Assembly (NCBI GenBank): GCA_033807695.1 | Contig: CM066302.1 | Location: 868,001 to 932,000 of the forward strand | DNA from: Daedaleopsis sinensis | Lineage: Eukaryota > Basidiomycota > Agaricomycetes > Polyporales > Polyporaceae | Direction of reading: 5' to 3' | DNA: 64,000 nt | In this document: positions 1 to 9,946 of the stretch, in pieces | Numbering within the stretch: position 1 is the first letter of the stretch | Layout of the letters: each line of letters begins with the position of its first letter | Notes under the pieces: model-generated | The model's database searches: none | What the model was told of the DNA's origin: nothing | Seen by the model: the letters and a program-made list of their open reading frames with translations, nothing else | Translations under genes and position numbers: made by a program

Positions 1-150
1 TCGCGGTTGGTACCAATTTGTATCCCGGGTGGTGGAAACTAAACGAACTGCACCACAGAGCAATTCTTCGGAGGATAGTTTGGTGGCATCTTCAACCGTC
101 GTTTCTGGTGTAAAGTGGTGTAAAGTCAGGTCGATTTGTCGAGATTCCAT
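1..150 (-). CDS. Small uncharacterised protein, N-terminal part (copy A, cut by window edge)
   Basis: Reading the minus strand from an ATG at 150 gives 50 open codons that run off the left edge of the window. The peptide aligns through its whole length with the first exon of the small gene at 4030-4500. Shared blocks include DLTLHxFTP / NLTLHxFTP, VEDAT, LLCGAVRL and STTRD. The differences between copies are mostly conservative replacements, and the small length differences are whole codons, which is what selection on protein leaves behind. About 145 bases upstream of the ATG are also similar between the copies, so the duplication included the promoter. The family is not recognised. The downstream exons lie outside the window, so it is unknown whether this copy keeps the CstF-like tail seen in copy B. 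Confidence 0.5.
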   Translation of the reverse strand, partial: MESRQIDLTLHHFTPETTVEDATKLSSEELLCGAVRLVSTTRDTNWYQPR

Positions 151-296
151 ACGCTATATGTGTCTGTATCGCCTCCCATGAGGAGGAAGAGTGGCACGAA
201 TAAGAAGTTATGAGGGGCTGCGTCGACTTGGTCGTTGGAAGTCAAACGTCATATTGGTAGGCGCTCGGAACAGCACAGTGGTTGAGCACTGCCACA
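1..296. repeat. Direct repeat, copy A
   Basis: This segment is similar, with many substitutions and small indels, to 4345-4663 in the same orientation. Shared stretches include tcgcggttggt, ggtgtaaa, gtgtaaagtcaggt, ggggctgcgtcgac, taggcgctcggaac and gcactgccac. It contains the first exon and upstream region of the small minus-strand gene. It starts at the very first base of the window, so it probably extends further left. Confidence 0.75.
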
Positions 297-788
297 GCGT
301 ATGTCTCGACTCAACTCTCTCGACTCGCACCGTGACTCAGCTGGCCGGGCCTCTCCAGGGCCTCCCAGTACTGGCAGTTACGGCCTTTTCGGTCAGTAAT
401 GCTACTATGCATATACTCATTCTCCAATCACTACTATTTTCACTACCAAGTGAGCAAAAACCCGCCATCAAGCAATAAACAATCTCGTCCCGAGCGGAAC
501 GGCGGTGCCGTTGACATGGAGTCTTCTACTTCATCCGACGATGTCGACAATGTTCCAAGATATGGTGCACCTGTACCACGGGGCTCGAACAGGCCAGCGT
601 GACTCCAATCTGGGCACATGGAAGTGTCTTCCACGCCGTCGACGCTTACGTTGTGCGCGCAGAGCCTCGAGGAGTCGTGATAGCAGAGAAGAGAACTCAT
701 GTGAAGAAGAGAACTCAACTCATGTGAGCATCTCATATATATATGTGCTGAAGATGCTCAAGGATCTGCACACACAGAAGGTGCCACT

Positions 789-3478
789 ATGCGTCCAATC
801 GCGCTGGCGGTTCTGCTCATCTGCAGCCAAGGCTTACTATCTTCTCTCGCGCAGCAGCCCCAAACACCCCCGAATTCGTTTCCACACGCGTGGCCTGGCC
901 AGCCCAAGAGCGCATTCAGTCCCGCTTGGCAGAAATGTGAGCGTCGACCTTCGGCAGCTCGGGGGGTCAGCATCGTACTGACGGCCTTGTAGACTTTGAG
1001 GTGCAGTACCCTTTGCCGGGACTGAATATTTCGCATGGGGCGTTGCCCCGCAGCTTCGCTGGTAATATCCCTGTCGACCGCGCTGGACATCCCAACAACA
1101 CCCTTTTCTTCTGGGGTTTCGAGCGTCAAGGAAAGAATGGGTCGCTCACAGCTCCGGCGCACGCGAACAACACTGAGCCGTGGATTATATGGCTCCAAGG
1201 AGGGTGAGTCGATCGCCATGTGCTTTTAGCCGTGTTATCAATGACTCGGTTTACATAGCCCTGGTTCTTCCGGCATGCTCGGACTCTCGACTGAGGTACG
1301 CTCTTCACGGGGGACAGGCTGATTTGGGAAGATGCTAATCTTACGTCGTTATAGAATGGGCCTATTCAGGTTCTCAGCAATGGCTCATGGGTCGTAAACC
1401 CGTTCAGCTGGAATAATCTCGCAGACACGATCTGGATCGACCAACCAGTCGGTAAGTGACAGCTCCGGCAGCCTGACCAAAGCACCTTCATTTCGCACCA
1501 ACAGGGACCGGGTTCTCTACTGCGGATACGTCAGGATATGGTCAGTGTTTCACAAACTGTTCGGTCTCGATATAAGCTGTCAACATAAAAGTTTGCGACA
1601 GTCGCTGGGGAAGATCAAATGGCCGAAGACTTCGTACGCTTTCAATCATGTTGCTTGACTATAGTACGCTGACACAACCATCGCTTGCAGCTTGGCTTCC
1701 TCAGAAACCTTGTCAGTGTCTTCCCTAGCCTCGCCACTCGGCCTCTATACCTCACTGGAGAAAGTTACGCTGGAACATACATTGTGAGTTCTCATTAGTA
1801 TCGTTGGCACCAAGTCTACGCTGAAGAGGAGATCTATGTACACAGCCGTATATTGTGAAACACCTCTTCGGCCAAGAGAACCCTCCTGTCAACTTGATCA
1901 AAGCCGCGATTGGCGACGGGTCCTTAGGAAACCTAGCGACTATCCGAGACCTTCCGGTGGTATGTCACGACCGAGTTTATATCTAAAATCGTCTTGATAA
2001 CCAAGGCGCGTTGCAGCTGAACATCATCGAGACGTACCCAGCGATTATAGGATATGACGAGGATGTCTTCAATTACTTCCGCGAACAGTACGTCACCCCA
2101 GCTCGTATACATATCCGTGCTTCTGCTGACTTGTCACTGCAGGCACCATCTGTGCGGCTTCGACCTCAACCTGACCTATCCTCAAACCGGAGGGACGTTC
2201 CCGACGCTGCAACTTCCCCAAGGCCTCCGGTCACAGCTTTTGACAGCTGCGGAACCTAAAGTCCCAGCTTCGTCGTGGAAGGAGGCTATTCCTACTGAAT
2301 ACGACGCTCGCGTACTGTCCAAACCCCTTGCGAAACGAGCAGAGTTCCACGACAGTCGGGTTGCGGAGAGAGCGCGGTGGAAGCGCGATCTCTTCGGCCG
2401 CGCGAACGGGACGATTGACCCCTGGTATGGCTGCGACATCTTCAACGAGATGCGCGACTACGCCGTCAACTTCACATTTCCCTGGTGTACGTCGTCCGTC
2501 CCCCCTCCCTGTTCATCTGCGCAAACCACCTCCGTTGACACACCATACGTTCCTGTAGCTAATGGCGGCTTCGATGTATACGACGTCCCCGACGCGACGC
2601 ACCCCGAGCCCCCACGCTACGCGGGGCCGTTCCTCAACTCGGCCGCAGGGCGCGCCGCGCTCCACGCGCCGACATCCAAGAACTGGAGCAGCAGCTTCAA
2701 CTACCCCTTCGGCTCTGTCTACAACAAGTCCATCGGGAATTCGCACGGGGACCCGTCCGTCGAGCCCGTCGCGTTTCTCACCGAGCTTTTCGCGAACGCT
2801 TCCAGTAGCAGCCGCGGCCTCAGCCGCAACGTCACTTTCATCTTCTACTCGGGCAACGACGACGCGCAGGTGCAGCACCGCGGGACCGAGGTCGTCATTC
2901 AGAACTTCACCTTCGGGGGCACTCAGGGCTTCACGCGGCGGCCCGCGACGCCCTGGTTCGACGACAGCGGCGCGCGTGCGGGTGTAGTGCACCAGGAGCG
3001 CGGGCTCGCGTACGTCCTCTTCGCCGGGGCGGGCCACCTCGTGCCCGAGTGGCGGCCAGCGCAGGCGCTCGTGTTCCTGCGCGAGTTCGTGCTCGGGGAC
3101 AACGCGAACGGAACCGTGCGTGCGGACGGGACGGTCGTCGGTGGGGAAGACGAGGCACTCGCACGCGACTTCATGCCCGGGGGCGCGGAGATCTTTTGGG
3201 GTTCGGCGAAGACGGATGGCACGTCGACGGTGCCGAGCGCGACGGCGGCGGCTTGGGAGAGCTTCATTGCGACCGCCACGCTGGATGCGGTCGTCACTTC
3301 GTGGGCGGCCCCGAGCTCTGTGGCGACCTCGCCTATTGCCAGTGCTAGCGGGGCCGCACAAACCGGCACCAGCGGGGATTCTAGCAACGACGCTATGCAC
3401 GGTGGCCATGCGACTGTCCGCATGCCCTTGCTGGTGGCAGCCAGTGCCATTACGATCATCTCGACGTTCATACTGTGA
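789..3478 (+). CDS. Serine carboxypeptidase (peptidase S10), secreted or GPI-anchored
   Basis: This enzyme removes C-terminal residues from peptides in the secretory pathway, the vacuole or outside the cell. The protein starts with a hydrophobic signal peptide (MRPIALAVLLICSQGLLSSL). Exon 2 begins at 993 after an intron at 937-992. The oxyanion-region motif WLQGGPGSSG spans the 1204-1258 intron, and the nucleophile serine sits in LTGESYAGTYI near 1770. The catalytic Asp is probably in YSGNDDAQ (about 2850) and the His in AGAGHLVPEWRPAQAL (about 3030). There are about ten introns, and the length of roughly 620 residues fits the family. The C-terminus is Ser/Thr-rich and ends in a short hydrophobic run after AMHGGHATVRM, which suggests a GPI anchor signal or a single membrane anchor. 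It lies between the two copies of the small repeated gene. Assignment to S10 is secure; substrate and location are inferred. Confidence 0.93.
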
Positions 3479-4029
3479 AATGCAAGATCACGGTGCCATA
3501 CGCGAGATGAACGTTAACGTGACACGGGATAAAAAGCTTGAGGCTATAGCAGCTACATAATAACTGCTGGCTCGTCGTACCCAACTTCGCTGCTCAGGAG
3601 CGCTCAGGCTCGAGGCGCAGAAACGGCATAATGAGCGAGGGCTTGTATTAACTATTCCGGGCGAGTGATAGTGACTTTCCATGCTCCCCTCTACTCTCCC
3701 TAATCTTCCTGCGAAGTACGAGATATATATATCATTCATGAAGCTTTCTATAGCTGCAGTTGCCTTGATCAGATCGGTCATATTGTCGGGCGCGCGGATA
3801 AAATACATGTCTAACGCTGCACATCCGCGATAACGTACTACAGGCTGAGGGGCACGCATACACTTCTCGATGTAGCTTGAGAAGAAGACAAACGAATCGA
3901 CATGAGACAGTATTAGACGGGATGCTGAGAGAATTAAAATCGAACGAGCACTTTTCGGGGCGCATGGAACGGTACACGATGCATGGCTATACGGGAAAGA
4001 CACATATACTTGTTGCAGTAGATAGCGCA
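3479..4029. other. Intergenic, 3' flanks of convergent genes
   Basis: About 550 bases between the carboxypeptidase stop and the end of the small minus-strand gene. It is AT-richer than the exons and contains only short chance open frames. No promoter, RNA gene or repeat was recognised. Confidence 0.6.
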
Positions 4030-4500
4030 CTAAACTTGTTGCATGTAGCCGAATTGGTGACGCTGCAAACTTTGAAGATGAACGCGAAGTCCAGTACTAG
4101 TAGTAGTTACTAGTAGCAAGATGCGAGAGAAGATAGAGACGTACCAGCTGCATGATCGCCTCCCTCTCTGTCGGCGGGAGCGTGCTCATCTGCTCCGGAG
4201 TCAACCTGAGCACTTGCGTCAATATATCTGCGAGCTACGGATGGGTACGAGAACACTGGCACTGAAACACCGCATGGTTAGTAATCGGTGCTACCAAGCA
4301 GATAAGTGCCCAACGCTCCCACCAAAGACCTGAGGGTCTATCCTTCGCGGTTGGTGCCAATAATTTGAGTCTCGAGTGGTGGAAGCCAAACGGACGGCAC
4401 CGCAGAGCAGATCTTCGGTGGATAGATTAGTAGCATCTTCAACTTGAAACATATCTGGTGTAAAAAGGTGTAAAGTCAGGTTGACATCTCGAAGATCCAT
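4030..4500 (-). CDS. Small protein with a CstF-64 C-terminal-like domain (copy B)
   Basis: Proposed three-exon gene read by hand: exon 1 4330-4500, exon 2 4145-4234, exon 3 4030-4062, giving 97 residues with all junctions in frame. Exon 1 encodes an unrecognised, mildly acidic 57-residue part that is conserved in copy A. Exon 2 encodes LADILTQVLRLTPEQMSTLP then PTEREAIMQL, and exon 3 adds RHQFGYMQQV and a TAG stop. The pattern LTPEQxxxLPPxxRxxIxxLRxQF is the signature of the three-helix C-terminal domain of cleavage stimulation factor CstF-64/Rna15, which binds Pcf11-type partners in mRNA 3'-end processing. The RRM and hinge domains of a true CstF-64 are absent. The exon 1 donor (CAG|gtcttt) is weak. 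A ctaac branch-like site lies inside intron 1. It could be a young chimaeric gene, a decayed fragment of a CstF-64 copy, or a real small family. Confidence 0.5.
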
Positions 4501-4663
4501 ACGTTATATGCGCCTGTTTTGCCTCTCCTGGGAATAGAGACTGGTACAAATCAGACGTTATGCGGGGCTGCGTCGACCTGTGTCGACTTGGTTAAGAACA
4601 ACTTGAACGTCATACTCTGTAGGCGCTCGGAACTAAAACGACACCAAGGTCGGCACTGCCACC
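4345..4663. repeat. Direct repeat, copy B
   Basis: Partner of 1-296, about 4.34 kb away and in the same orientation, with the carboxypeptidase gene between. It covers the first exon and promoter of the small gene at 4030-4500. No terminal inverted repeats or target-site duplication were seen at its edges, so it looks like a gene duplication rather than a transposon end. Confidence 0.75.
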
Positions 4664-5169
4664 GTTACCCCAGCGCTAAGGTGGGAGGAGGTCGGCGTGA
4701 TTTGTAGAGCTGGGTTCTCACTGAGGTGACCTTCTACCCTTCCCCTACTTACCCTCCAGCCTCGGCGCATATCAATTACACTTCATTACTCCTTGTGTCT
4801 GCTATCAGCCCCAAGCTTGCATTGAGGATACAGTATTATATCGCCCAAAAAGGCAATCCTTCTTATTCACCACCCTCGAGTCGCAGGCGCTAGAAGCTAA
4901 TGGATTTATGTCGTTCTTCAAGAACAACGTCGTTCTTGTATTCCGCCACACTCAGAAGACAGCCTCTACCACGCAACAAACGAACTCTACCTTGTTGGAC
5001 GTCTTCTGTTGCCATCCTCTGTTGGGACTTTACTCACAACACGACTTCAGCTCCTTATGAACCCCTACCGTCACTGCCTGTGGCAAATCTTTGCTCCATG
5101 CCACCCCGAATCACTTTCAGATCCAACCACTCATCCTCATCATCCTCATCTTCCTTTTAAAGCCTGACC

Positions 5170-6516
5170 ATGACCTCAAACCCTCATCAAAGATCTCGAC
5201 AGAGACAACATGCCGCGAATACAGTCGAGCGCGATTATACCTTTGCTGACGTGGTAGATGCTTTCAACAACAGGCCCCTTGATCCACGCTTGTGGCCTCC
5301 CGCCTCGACAATCTACACATGGTTTGCGCTCTTCGCCTACTCGCTCCTCCATCCCCTGCAGTTCTTGGAGTGGGCAAACGAGAAAACCCAATTCTCGGAG
5401 ACGATGCGAGCTGCGCAGTGCCCGGAGGATCAAGAGGAATGGTGGATGAACATCAAGGAACAAGCGTCCTACTATGCCCAGCTATCGCGGCTGTTCCTCT
5501 TCTCTCCCCTCCGAACGCCTGAGGACCATGCAAGACGAGCGTGGAACGGATCGGTGCCACCGCGCTCAAGACAGATGCGATGCTGGTCCGCGGTGACTCC
5601 TCCTCCAAAGGGGTATGTCCAATTTCCGTTGCAGTAGCGAACCTATATTGACGGCCTTGGTATCTTCTAGGATGATACGAGTGAAATGGTATCCTAGCGC
5701 CGAAGCGATGCGAGTATGGCCAGAAGGCCTGGGCGAGCTTTGGGTGGACTTGCCTCTCAGGCCAGGTGGAAGTCTGGACCTTCGCCCGGCGATGCAGCTA
5801 TGGGGCATGGAGAACTGCTATGTACGTGTATTCACGTTCGGACTCCGTGCGCGAGACATCAACATCAACCGTCTAGGTACTTGATGGGAACCGCGACGAG
5901 CCACATCTCCTCGCCCGACAGCCGACTTACGAGCTCACGGGGCTCGCTGTGACTGTGTTGCTTGGAGAGTTCCACGAGGTCATCGGGATTGTCGGTATGA
6001 CCTCTTTAAATCCCTTCCGCTTACCGACTTACTCACTGAGCGCTTGACCACTCAGAACTTCCGACGCCTCATATGCAGGATGCTCGGAGTGCCCGCGTGA
6101 GGGCGTACGAGTTTCTGCTGTCCACGCCAGGCCTTATCTGGGAGAACGTCGTGTCACTTGGAGAGACCATCCGAGACGCGGTACGCGAAACCCCGGACTT
6201 CATCTTGTGCATCATCCGCACAGTCATCTCGTTGCTGCTCATGATCATCGCCGACTCGCTCGTGCTGATCGCGACGAAAGTTCTGTGGCCCACCATCCAT
6301 CCGGTGGTACACGGGCTGCTCTACATCGTCCAGGGGGTCGCAACACAAGCGAATAGGGTGAATCAGGCGGTGTTGCCGTGGTTCGTAGCTATCCTGGAGG
6401 CGTCCTTCCTCTCCGACAAAGAACTCGAAGAACGGGAGCGCGCCAGCAAGCGGACAGATACAGAAGAAGACAGCGACGACTCGAGCGACGAGGCGTACGT
6501 AGAGAAGACGGTGTGA
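5170..6516 (+). CDS. Uncharacterised membrane protein
   Basis: Four exons: 5170-5612, 5671-5821, 5877-5998 and 6056-6516. Every junction keeps frame, for example GIV joined to ELPTPHMQ across the last intron. The N-terminal half has amphipathic helices (YTWFALFAYSLLHPLQFLEW) and a WYPSAEAMRVWPEGLGELW stretch. The C-terminal exon has a strong hydrophobic segment (FILCIIRTVISLLLMIIADS) followed by a second, weaker one, and then an acidic Ser-rich tail ending EEDSDDSSDEAYVEKTV. The family was not recognised. The pattern suggests an integral membrane protein with a cytosolic acidic tail. The 5' side (4664-5169) is CT-rich and looks like promoter and 5' leader. Confidence 0.8.
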
Positions 6517-6811
6517 TGGACTATGCTGAATTTATGCCTACTATGTACCTACCTATGCTGACTACTGTGATCCTATGCCGACCTGTACGTTCTTGTTGTT
6601 ATGCGATAGCACACTGTACCACCTTCCAAAATAGATTTCGGTGTCTATATGGATGCTGATTGAGGCAGGTATCGGTCAGCGTCATCAACATTCGCAGACG
6701 TTCTATATCAAGCATTATAGTTTCCTGGTAGTGGGAACGTCATTCACCCCATCTTGAACTGCAACCACAACCAAGGGTCCGAAAACCTGAACGTTTCTGC
6801 GCAATCGCAAC

Positions 6812-7841
6812 ATGACGAAATACGTAGTGACCGGAACAACTGGCGGCCTCGGGTCCGAGGTGTTCAAATGTCTCGTTGAGCTTGTGCCAGGTACGACTTG
6901 AGCTTGAACCACGCTCCTGTAGCCGTACTAACTCCAACGACATCACTGCTAGCGTCCGACATCATCGTGTCTCTCTTTAACCCAGCTGGCGCGTCTGCCG
7001 CGGTCAAAGAGTCGGGCGTCGAGATCCGCCGCGGCGACTACGGCGACCCCGGCTCCCTCGACGCTGCCTTCGCGGGCGCCGACAAGCTCCTCATCGTCTC
7101 CTACCCCTCCATCGCGCACGAGGTGCGCGTCACGCACCACAAGAACGCGATCGACGCCGCGAAGCGCGCCGGCATCCAGCACGTCTACTACACCTCGCTC
7201 GCGTTCGCCGCCGACAGCGTCGCGGCGGTCATGCAGGCGCACATCGACACGGAGCGGTACTTGAAGGAGAGCGGGCTGACGTATACCATCCTGCGGGAGG
7301 GCATATACAGCGAGAGCTTCTCGCTGTACTTCGGGTTCTGGACCCCGGCGGAGGAGAGCGACGAGGTGCTCATCCCGCACAGCGACGGCGCGATCGCGTG
7401 GGTGTGCAGGGAGGATCTTGGCGAGGGCACTGCGAGGATCATGGTTGAGGCATGTCTCGCGTTTGTACTGCAAGACGTGGGTTGACGAGTTCACCACAGG
7501 GCGGATACGAGAACGAGACGCTGCTCCTCACCGGCTCGCGTTCTATTACGCTCAAGGAGATCGGAGAGAAGATTGCGGCCCTTTCCGGACGCAAAGTCAC
7601 GCTTGCAGTGGGCTCGGAGGACGACTATATCAAGGCAAACTTAGGAAAGCGTGGACCGCGCGGCGAGGAGGAGTTGCTACGAAAGTGGGCGACCACTTAC
7701 AAGGCACTTGCGAGGGGCGAGCTCGATGTTGTCGATCCACTTCTTCGTACAGTGTTAAGGAGAGAGCTGAAGCCGTTTGAGGACACCCTGAGGGAATCTC
7801 TGCGACTCTCGGGCGCGATCATTGATCAGTATGCCAAGTAA
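6812..7841 (+). CDS. NmrA-like / NAD(P)H:quinone oxidoreductase-type Rossmann protein
   Basis: Predicted NAD(P)-binding protein of the atypical SDR group related to NmrA and bacterial QorB. Exons 6812-6890, 6953-7449 and 7500-7841 give 305 residues, normal for the family. The protein begins MTKYVVTGTTGGLGSEV with the glycine-rich TGxxGxLG dinucleotide loop. It continues with RRGDYGDPGSLDAAFAGADK, the YYTSLAF strand and a YLKESGLTYTILREGIY segment, as in QorB-like enzymes. The second intron must use a GC donor (GAG|gcatgt at 7450), because the nearby GT site breaks the frame. Likely substrate is a quinone or it may act as a redox sensor, but that is inferred. The preceding gap (6517-6811) holds only promoter-like sequence. 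Confidence 0.88.
7450..7499 (+). other. GC-AG intron
   Basis: A 50-base intron with donor GAG|gcatgt and acceptor cacag|GGC. Removing it gives VEGGYENETLLLTGS in frame and a total coding length divisible by three. The alternative GT three bases later shifts the frame. Confidence 0.75.
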
Positions 7842-7945
7842 TTGCCTGTATAGTACCTTGTTTCTGCGTCTATAGCATTCTATCTCGCAAACAAGACATG
7901 AGCGTCAAGTAGCAGGAGGAGAGGGGCATAGCAAAGGCACTCAGT

Positions 7946-9798
7946 TCAAGGATAGATCACCTGCCCTGTCCCCTCACCCAGTTTGAACCGTTGCACGCCG
8001 TGCTCCGGGCCCCACGGCACCTCCTCCTCCCAATGGCTCACGACGATGCATGCCTGCTCGTCCGTCAACCCTCCGCCGTCACGCAGGTAGCGATGTGCGG
8101 CCTGCACCATGGCCTTGTCCATCCCCGCCCACGCCTCGTCGAGCAACACCACCGGCGGGGCGCCCACCAACGCGCGCATGAGCAGCACCATCGACTGCTC
8201 CCCAGGCGACAGGTCTACGAACGGACGTCGGAAGAACGCCTCGTCGGTGACCGTCGACGGATGCGCGTGCCATTGGCTCGGCCCGAGCGCACTCATCACC
8301 TCGCGCATCCGGCCGAGCCGCCAAGTCTCCTCCGCTCCGCCGGCGTCGAGCTCCTGCCCGTCCGCCGCTCGGCCGACCCGCTGCTTGCCCTTGGGGACGA
8401 AACCGCCGTCGAACCCAGTCCCGACTGCGTTCCAGACGGTGAGATTCTGCCGGCGCGGGAACGCGTTGAAGAGCTCCGGAGAGACGCGGCCGATGCGCTT
8501 GTGCAGGAGGGGTGTCGCCCACATGGAGCGCTCACGGTCGAACAGCTGCAGGTTGGACGATTGCGTGTAGGACTGGGGGTGTTCGCCTGTGAGAAGGGCG
8601 AGGAGCGTCGTCTTTCCGGCGCCGTTCTCGCCGATGAGGTGCCACCGCGAGTTGGCACGGATCGTCCAGTGGATGTCCTGGAGGACTTTGCGCGTGCCAT
8701 ACACGATGCTCACTCCAGTCATGTCGATTAAGGAGTTCCCGTGAGTGCGTTCGTTGTAACCGGTGGAGGGGGATGATGCCGAAGCCGAAGTGAGCGGCGC
8801 AGATGGGTCAAATCTAGATGGGAGGATGTCCCCCTTCTTGCCAGTCTGTACGCTGCCGTCGTCTTCGACCAAAGCGACATGGGTAGTCCACTCTGGGAGA
8901 GGATCTTGGGCACGAAGGCCGACGATAACATGCGGAGAGGTTCGCGAGCGTTTCATCTCGTCTAGGAGTGACAGAAGTATTGCGCGTGACTTGACATCTA
9001 GGCCGGCTAGAAGAGGACATCAAACACCTTGTATAGAAACGCAACATGTACAAGGGACAAGTACTCACTTAACGGTTCATCCAACAGCAACAATCTCGGC
9101 TCTCCTAAAAGCGTCTTCGCTATCCTTGCCCTCCTGGTCTGTCCGTTGCTCAACGCGACCATGGGCAAGTCCAGGAGATCCGTCAGGCGTAGTCTCGTAG
9201 TCAGGAAGTCGAACAATGCCCGCTGTTGCTCCTTCGCCTGCACGTCCTCCTCTGACTTGCTCTCCAAGACTTCAGTCGATTCGGGGTGGTACAGCGCAGC
9301 GATAGCTAGAGGGTGGAGAGGACGCGCCATGTCCGGGAAGAACGTCTCACGCAGTGTCCGTCTGTCCTCCTCGCGCACCGCGCCGTATCGCGCTGTGAAG
9401 TCGTAAAAGCCGTCTCCAGAGCCTTTGCCGCGGTGTGCGAACCGGACCATCTGGACGTACTTGTGCGGGTCGGCGTCCTGGAGGAACGGGAAGAGCCCGC
9501 CGGGCGGAGGTGCCGGGGGTGTAATTCTGTGGGTGCCCATAAGTGCCCCAAAGAGAGCAGCTTTTCCGGCTGCCGCGTCAGCGCTCACAATGGCCCAGGA
9601 TTCGTGGGGTTGAATGACCAGGGATACATCCTTCAGTACCGGATGTTGTTCGCCGAGCTCGTAGATAGAAGACTTGGGGATATTGACTATAGGTAACGAG
9701 GAGACATTTTGGTGAGAGATGAGGCGACTCGGGCGAGAGAAACAGGCCAGACGTCTCAGCGAAGTGAATGAGGAGGTGGTGGTCGAGAGGCAAGCCAT
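7946..9798 (-). CDS. Soluble twin-ATPase ABC protein (ModF / yeast YDR061W-like)
   Basis: Two ABC ATPase domains in one chain without membrane helices. The likely start is the ATG at 9798 (an in-frame ATG at 9870 also exists). The first ~25 residues (MACLSTTTSSFTSLRRLACF) are basic and Ser/Thr-rich, like a mitochondrial presequence. Domain 1 has a degenerate Walker A (SADAAAGKA), a signature LSNGQTRRARIAK and Walker B RLLLLDEPL. An intron follows, from about 9068 to 9003. Domain 2 has a normal Walker A (GENGAGKTT), signature LSPGEQ and Walker B VVLLDEAWAGMD. The pattern fits the fungal homologues of bacterial ModF, whose role is unknown. The gene diverges from the SDR-like gene, with about 150 bases between starts. 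Confidence 0.88.
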
Positions 9799-9946
9799 AC
9801 AAGCGTGAGTCACGCACTTTACAGATATCTGGGGAACGGCGCTCCGAGAATCGCGGAAGACAATCGTCACCGACTCGGAAGTCGAGGTGTTCGCTCATAC
9901 CTACGTCTTCGACCACCACTTTCATCCTACTCGCCCTGGCGAACTG
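9799..9946. promoter_or_regulatory. Short bidirectional promoter
   Basis: About 150 bases separate the starts of the divergent ABC protein and SDR-like genes, so both promoters must share this stretch or use the transcribed leaders. No clear TATA box was found. Confidence 0.5.

Noticed and set aside
2513..3409. Long minus-strand open frame opposite the carboxypeptidase
   Set aside because: It mirrors the strong GC-third-position bias of the real gene; its protein is Arg-rich low complexity, as for similar shadows opposite INO1 and BEM2.
1..4663. Direct repeats as long terminal repeats of a retroelement
   Set aside because: No reverse transcriptase, integrase or primer-binding site between them, the interior is an ordinary carboxypeptidase gene, and the repeats themselves read as coding exons.
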